This document shows positions 61,501-64,000 of a stretch of DNA of 64,000 nt, piece by piece. The position numbers were made by a program, and so were the translations under genes. The notes beneath the pieces are model-generated. The model ran no database searches. It saw only the letters and a program-made list of their open reading frames with translations, and had not been told where the DNA came from. This DNA comes from Leptoclinus maculatus (lineage: Eukaryota; Chordata; Actinopteri; Perciformes; Stichaeidae), in NCBI GenBank assembly GCA_032191485.1, contig JAVDOI010000009.1, forward strand, positions 20,076,343 to 20,140,342. The letters are read 5' to 3'. Numbering within the stretch: position 1 is the first letter of the stretch; each line of letters starts with the position of its first letter.

Positions 61501-62023
61501 AGGGTCAGAATTTTGAGAATTATGAAGTTTATTCTTTTAAGTGCTGTGGCCACCATGACCAAGGACAAGGAGTTGTTGAAAATAATTGGGTTGGCTGTGA
61601 TCCATCCAGGAGCAACAATGTTCAACATAATATATTGTACATAAGTATACTTTTGCATCTACTATGAATTTATCATCATAATTCTCCGAAAAGCAATATG
61701 ACCCTATGAAGGAGTTGTAACAGTGCGTTTATAAGTATGCTCATTCCGACTAGAGGATGTAGAGGGCAAATGCATAATATTATGTTCAGCAAAAAATATC
61801 AACTTGATGCATCAGGTCAGTGTTTTGAGAAAGGGCACCTGCCTTGTAAACTCCTATGGGCCTGATTTGAACACAATAGGCAAAGGTTTTGCTCAAGCTG
61901 AATCTGCAATTGGGTGACTGCTACCATCATAACTCGATCTGATCATCCACAAAATGACTCAAATATCAAAACATGATCAATACTAAAGCAGCACCGAAAG
62001 TAACAACCCAGTCATTACTTGAA

Positions 62024-62897
62024 ACTGAAAAATGTCCTGTTCATCTTCAAAAGAAGTTGGTTTTCAAAATTGCGAGAATTCAGTCTGGCTCTTCTTGGGC
62101 TGAAGACTAGTCATGCGATGCTAAATAGCCTTTCACAGGCCGCTGAGGCAGGTAGAGCTGTGTTCAGCTTCACAGACAGCTTGCGCACAGCTGGGAAGGA
62201 TTACAGCAAGTTCATTTGATCTGCTGAACAGGCCAAGTATCCATCCAGTTGTTTGGTGCTGTCTTGTGCTTGAGACGACTGCAGGACAGAGAAGAAGTAA
62301 TCTTCATCAGATGAACTGGACCTGTTGGCATCCCCTAGCTGCAGGGAGGGTTCTTCCATGTGCTGCTTGATGTAGTCCATTCCTGAAATATAGTGAGGGT
62401 GAAAATATAAATGATAGGATTAATACAACTTTCTAACATGTCATGACCCCAACCTAAATAGTTTGTTTTAATTTGAGGTTTATACATTTAGTTTCATGCA
62501 CTGTCCATGCATCCATAATTGATTTGTGGATTTGCCAATATTACAAAGAGTCAAAATTTACACCCATACACTTATTTTTCACTATCCCCATGTTGTTTTA
62601 CCTATTCTGATTGTGGCATCATCCTTTGTCCAAGTTGTTCGGAATTTTGGAAGAAGAATCACAGCTGCGATCAACTCGGAGTCTCCTGACATGTGGCCAA
62701 AACAATTCTTTATTCCCACCTGTAGAGCATCCACCAAAGGCTTGCAGTACTTCAATGGCAACTTGACTGTCAAGTTTGGCGGTCAGCAGGTTGATTGTTG
62801 GAAGTAGCCGCCCCATCTGGGCATTTGCCTCTGCTTGCAAGATGTTGGTTGCCTGGGCGACTGGGCTCATGACAGCGGCATGTCAGCTGGATTGAAC
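62024..62897 (-). pseudogene. hAT (BED-type) transposase C-terminal half, two exons, decayed
   Basis: Exon a (about 62897-62602) starts after a splice-acceptor-like CATCACAG and reads MSPVAQATNILQAEANAQMG, RLLPTINLLTAKLDS, then after a frameshift near 62765 YCKPLVDALQVGIKNCFGHM and ELIAAVILLPKFRTTWTKDD. Its donor ATAG/GTAAAAC joins exon b (62382-62024, acceptor ATATTTCAG) in frame: GMDYIKQHMEEPSLQLGD, then FPAVRKLSVKLNTALPASAA, CERLFSIA, a stop, LVFSPRRARLNSRNFENQLL. The last part is the hAT dimerisation module. Two in-frame stops and one frameshift show it is dead. The upstream exons would lie beyond the inserted L1 cassette, towards the window end. Confidence 0.85.
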
Positions 62898-62954
62898 CTG
62901 TGATGAAAACAAAAACAACAACACCATTTTATAACACTATATAACCATTTCATC

Positions 62955-62971
62955 AGATTCAACAAAAAATT
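62955..62971. repeat. target-site duplication, left copy
   Basis: agattcaacaaaaaatt, identical to 63946-63962. It marks the left edge of the inserted L1-SPRY cassette. Confidence 0.85.
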
Positions 62972-63215
62972 ACTAGGAGACATCTCAACAAAAAATCTGA
63001 GCAAAACAAACCGCCGATTACTCCTCGTGGCCCTAACTATCGCCAAGAAAACTATCCTCATGAACTGGAAATCAAGGAATAAAACACACATCACACACTG
63101 GAGAAACTTAATGATGGAGTATATTTCAATGGAAAATCTAACCTCCTCCATCATATACAATACAACAGAACACCACTCCATTTGGTCATCCATCACTATG
63201 CTTTTACAAACGTGA
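62972..63215 (+). pseudogene. L1-type ORF2 C-terminal fragment
   Basis: About 80 codons, open from the insertion point to TGA at 63213-63215. It shows the 'RRLLLVALTIAKKTILMNWK' and 'THWRNLMMEYISMEN' motifs that close ORF2 in fish L1 elements. It lacks endonuclease, reverse transcriptase and the Cys-rich motif, so it is a normal 5'-truncated insertion remnant. Confidence 0.7.
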
Positions 63216-63614
63216 CAATTAATATTAAAATTGATATAAGTTCATATATATATATTTATGTATTTAATATTATTATTATTGATTTTTGGGTCTTGTTTTG
63301 CTGCCAGTGGACGGGGCGATACTGCCCCTGACTTTGTTTACGTTAAAAGTATTTTTATTTTTATTTATTTTTTCGGACGTTATTTTATAATTTATGTAAA
63401 TTGCCCTTATTTATGTACTTTCCTGTTTTTTGTTTCTTTTTTCCCATCTTAAAAGGCTCAAGGACACACACACACACACGCACCATTCTCCTATACACTG
63501 ACTATATGATGTTTGCTGGCTTGTATCTCACTGTTCTTGTCGTCCTCTTGTTGTTATGTCTATGTATTCTCTCTTGTTTTGCAATAAATAAATAGTAAAA
63601 AAAAAAAAAAAAAG
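62972..63614 (+). mobile_element. L1-clade LINE 3' end with first poly(A)
   Basis: 5'-truncated: the frame from the left duplication to the stop at 63215 reads LGDISTKNLSKTNRRLLLVA, KKTILMNWKSRNKTHITHW and MENLTSSIIY, resembling the C-terminus of ORF2 in fish L1-type (Swimmer/Tx1-like) LINEs. Then come a 380-bp 3' UTR, AATAAA at 63583-63588 and an 18-A tract at 63597-63614. Confidence 0.75.
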
Positions 63615-63934
63615 ACGCTGTAGAAGGACAGAATACCTTTTCTGTGATCCAGGTACACTCCTACTCTGGAGGACCAAGGACCTGAAACGGGAGTTTGGAC
63701 ACTGTTGTACCAAAAGATATTTTGTTATTCTGTTATTGAAACACTCTAACGCCCAAGATTTGTCATTGAATCCTAACTTACATTCATTTGACCCTCCTGT
63801 TCTGCTGATATTCTTGTATGCGACTGCAACCTCAACTCCTACTCCTCTCCTCTCCACCTCCCAGTAACAACGTCCAGTCAAACTCTCTCTACTCAGGACC
63901 TGACTATAATAAATAAATCTGTCTGGGTGACTAG
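63615..63934 (-). pseudogene. PRY-SPRY (B30.2) domain exon fragment, antisense within the L1 cassette
   Basis: Minus-strand translation: HPDRFIYYSQVLSRESLTG, GRCYWEVERRG, VEVAVAYKNISRTGGSNECK, LGFNDKSWALECFNNRI, then after a frameshift near 63720 WYNSVQTPVSGPWSSRVGVY and LDHRKGILSFYSV. These are the core B30.2 strands (R-CYWEVE, 'NDKSW-L', 'VGVYLDH-x-G-LSFY') of the domain at the C-terminus of fish NLRC3-like and TRIM-like immune proteins. The piece starts and ends abruptly between two poly(A) tracts and has no initiation or other domains, so it is a transported fragment, not a gene. Confidence 0.85.
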
Positions 63935-63946
63935 AAAAAAAAAAAA
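63909..63946 (+). terminator. second polyadenylation signal and poly(A)
   Basis: aataaataaatctg at 63909-63922 is followed about 12-15 nt later by A12 at 63935-63946. The AATAAA arises from the antisense of the SPRY codons for RFIYY. The spacing is right for a genuine cleavage and polyadenylation event. Confidence 0.75.
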
Positions 63947-63962
63947 GATTCAACAAAAAATT
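63946..63962. repeat. target-site duplication, right copy
   Basis: agattcaacaaaaaatt, perfect match to 62955-62971 over 17 bp (the first A is shared with the poly(A)). The flanks differ afterwards (tactagg against gctggat, though these too are similar). Confidence 0.85.
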
Positions 63963-64000
63963 GCTGGATGAGTAATTAACTAAAATGGATCAATGATAAG

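Noticed and set aside
63528..63956. A functional SPRY-domain gene
   Set aside because: It has a frameshift, no other domains, and abrupt ends at two poly(A) tracts within target duplications.

Overview
This window reads as nuclear DNA of a teleost fish, probably a spiny-rayed (percomorph-like) one, and mostly as repeat-rich intergenic or intronic sequence. The inference rests on: very dense, long dinucleotide microsatellites; fish-type L2/CR1-group LINEs ending in (CTGATT)n tails; hAT and piggyBac transposons with their MITEs; a Ty3/gypsy relic with the integrase-before-reverse-transcriptase order of the Gmr1 lineage; an L1-clade LINE 3' end; and a B30.2/SPRY fragment of the kind expanded in fish NLR and TRIM families. 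I see no convincing exon of a conventional single-copy host gene, no tRNA or rRNA gene and no bacterial-type operon structure.

Layout. 1-29 kb: AT-rich DNA with microsatellites, a 23-bp tandem repeat (3.0 kb), two inverted copies of one interspersed family (10.7 and 16.1 kb, the second carrying a 17-bp minisatellite), two copies of another (12.5 and 21.3 kb), hAT-MITE fragments and a LINE 3' scrap at 26 kb. 29.3-31.2 kb: two L2-type LINE copies in opposite orientation sharing about 490-bp arms, with a broken reverse transcriptase between them. 31.5-32.1 kb: relic of a fish integrase-core (Ginger-like) protein. 42.2-43.6 kb: an internally deleted hAT transposon keeping only the two ends of its transposase. 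45.1-45.7 kb: very long (CA)n and (CT)n tracts. 47.2-48.7 kb: a mosaic of at least three LINE pieces in both orientations.

52.6-54.9 kb (minus strand) holds the most intact coding region: a piggyBac transposase gene that can be modelled as three exons (502 residues) with all three catalytic aspartates. A TTAA-flanked piggyBac MITE with perfect 15-bp terminal repeats sits inside its second intron. 55.1-57.2 kb: a LINE with 5' endonuclease ORF and 3' tail but large internal deletions. 58.4-60.6 kb: an LTR-like block, then the Gmr1-like relic (protease, integrase, reverse transcriptase, RNase H in that order on the minus strand). 61.35 kb to the window end: a decayed hAT element (3' terminus and two transposase exons).

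The most remarkable structure is nested in that hAT element. At 62955-63962 a 5'-truncated L1-clade LINE 3' end, its poly(A), an antisense SPRY exon fragment, a second polyadenylation signal and a second poly(A) lie between perfect 17-bp direct repeats. This is the signature of a LINE 3' transduction that carried an immune-type SPRY exon. No cellular pathway is encoded here; the genes interact only as layers of mobile DNA.
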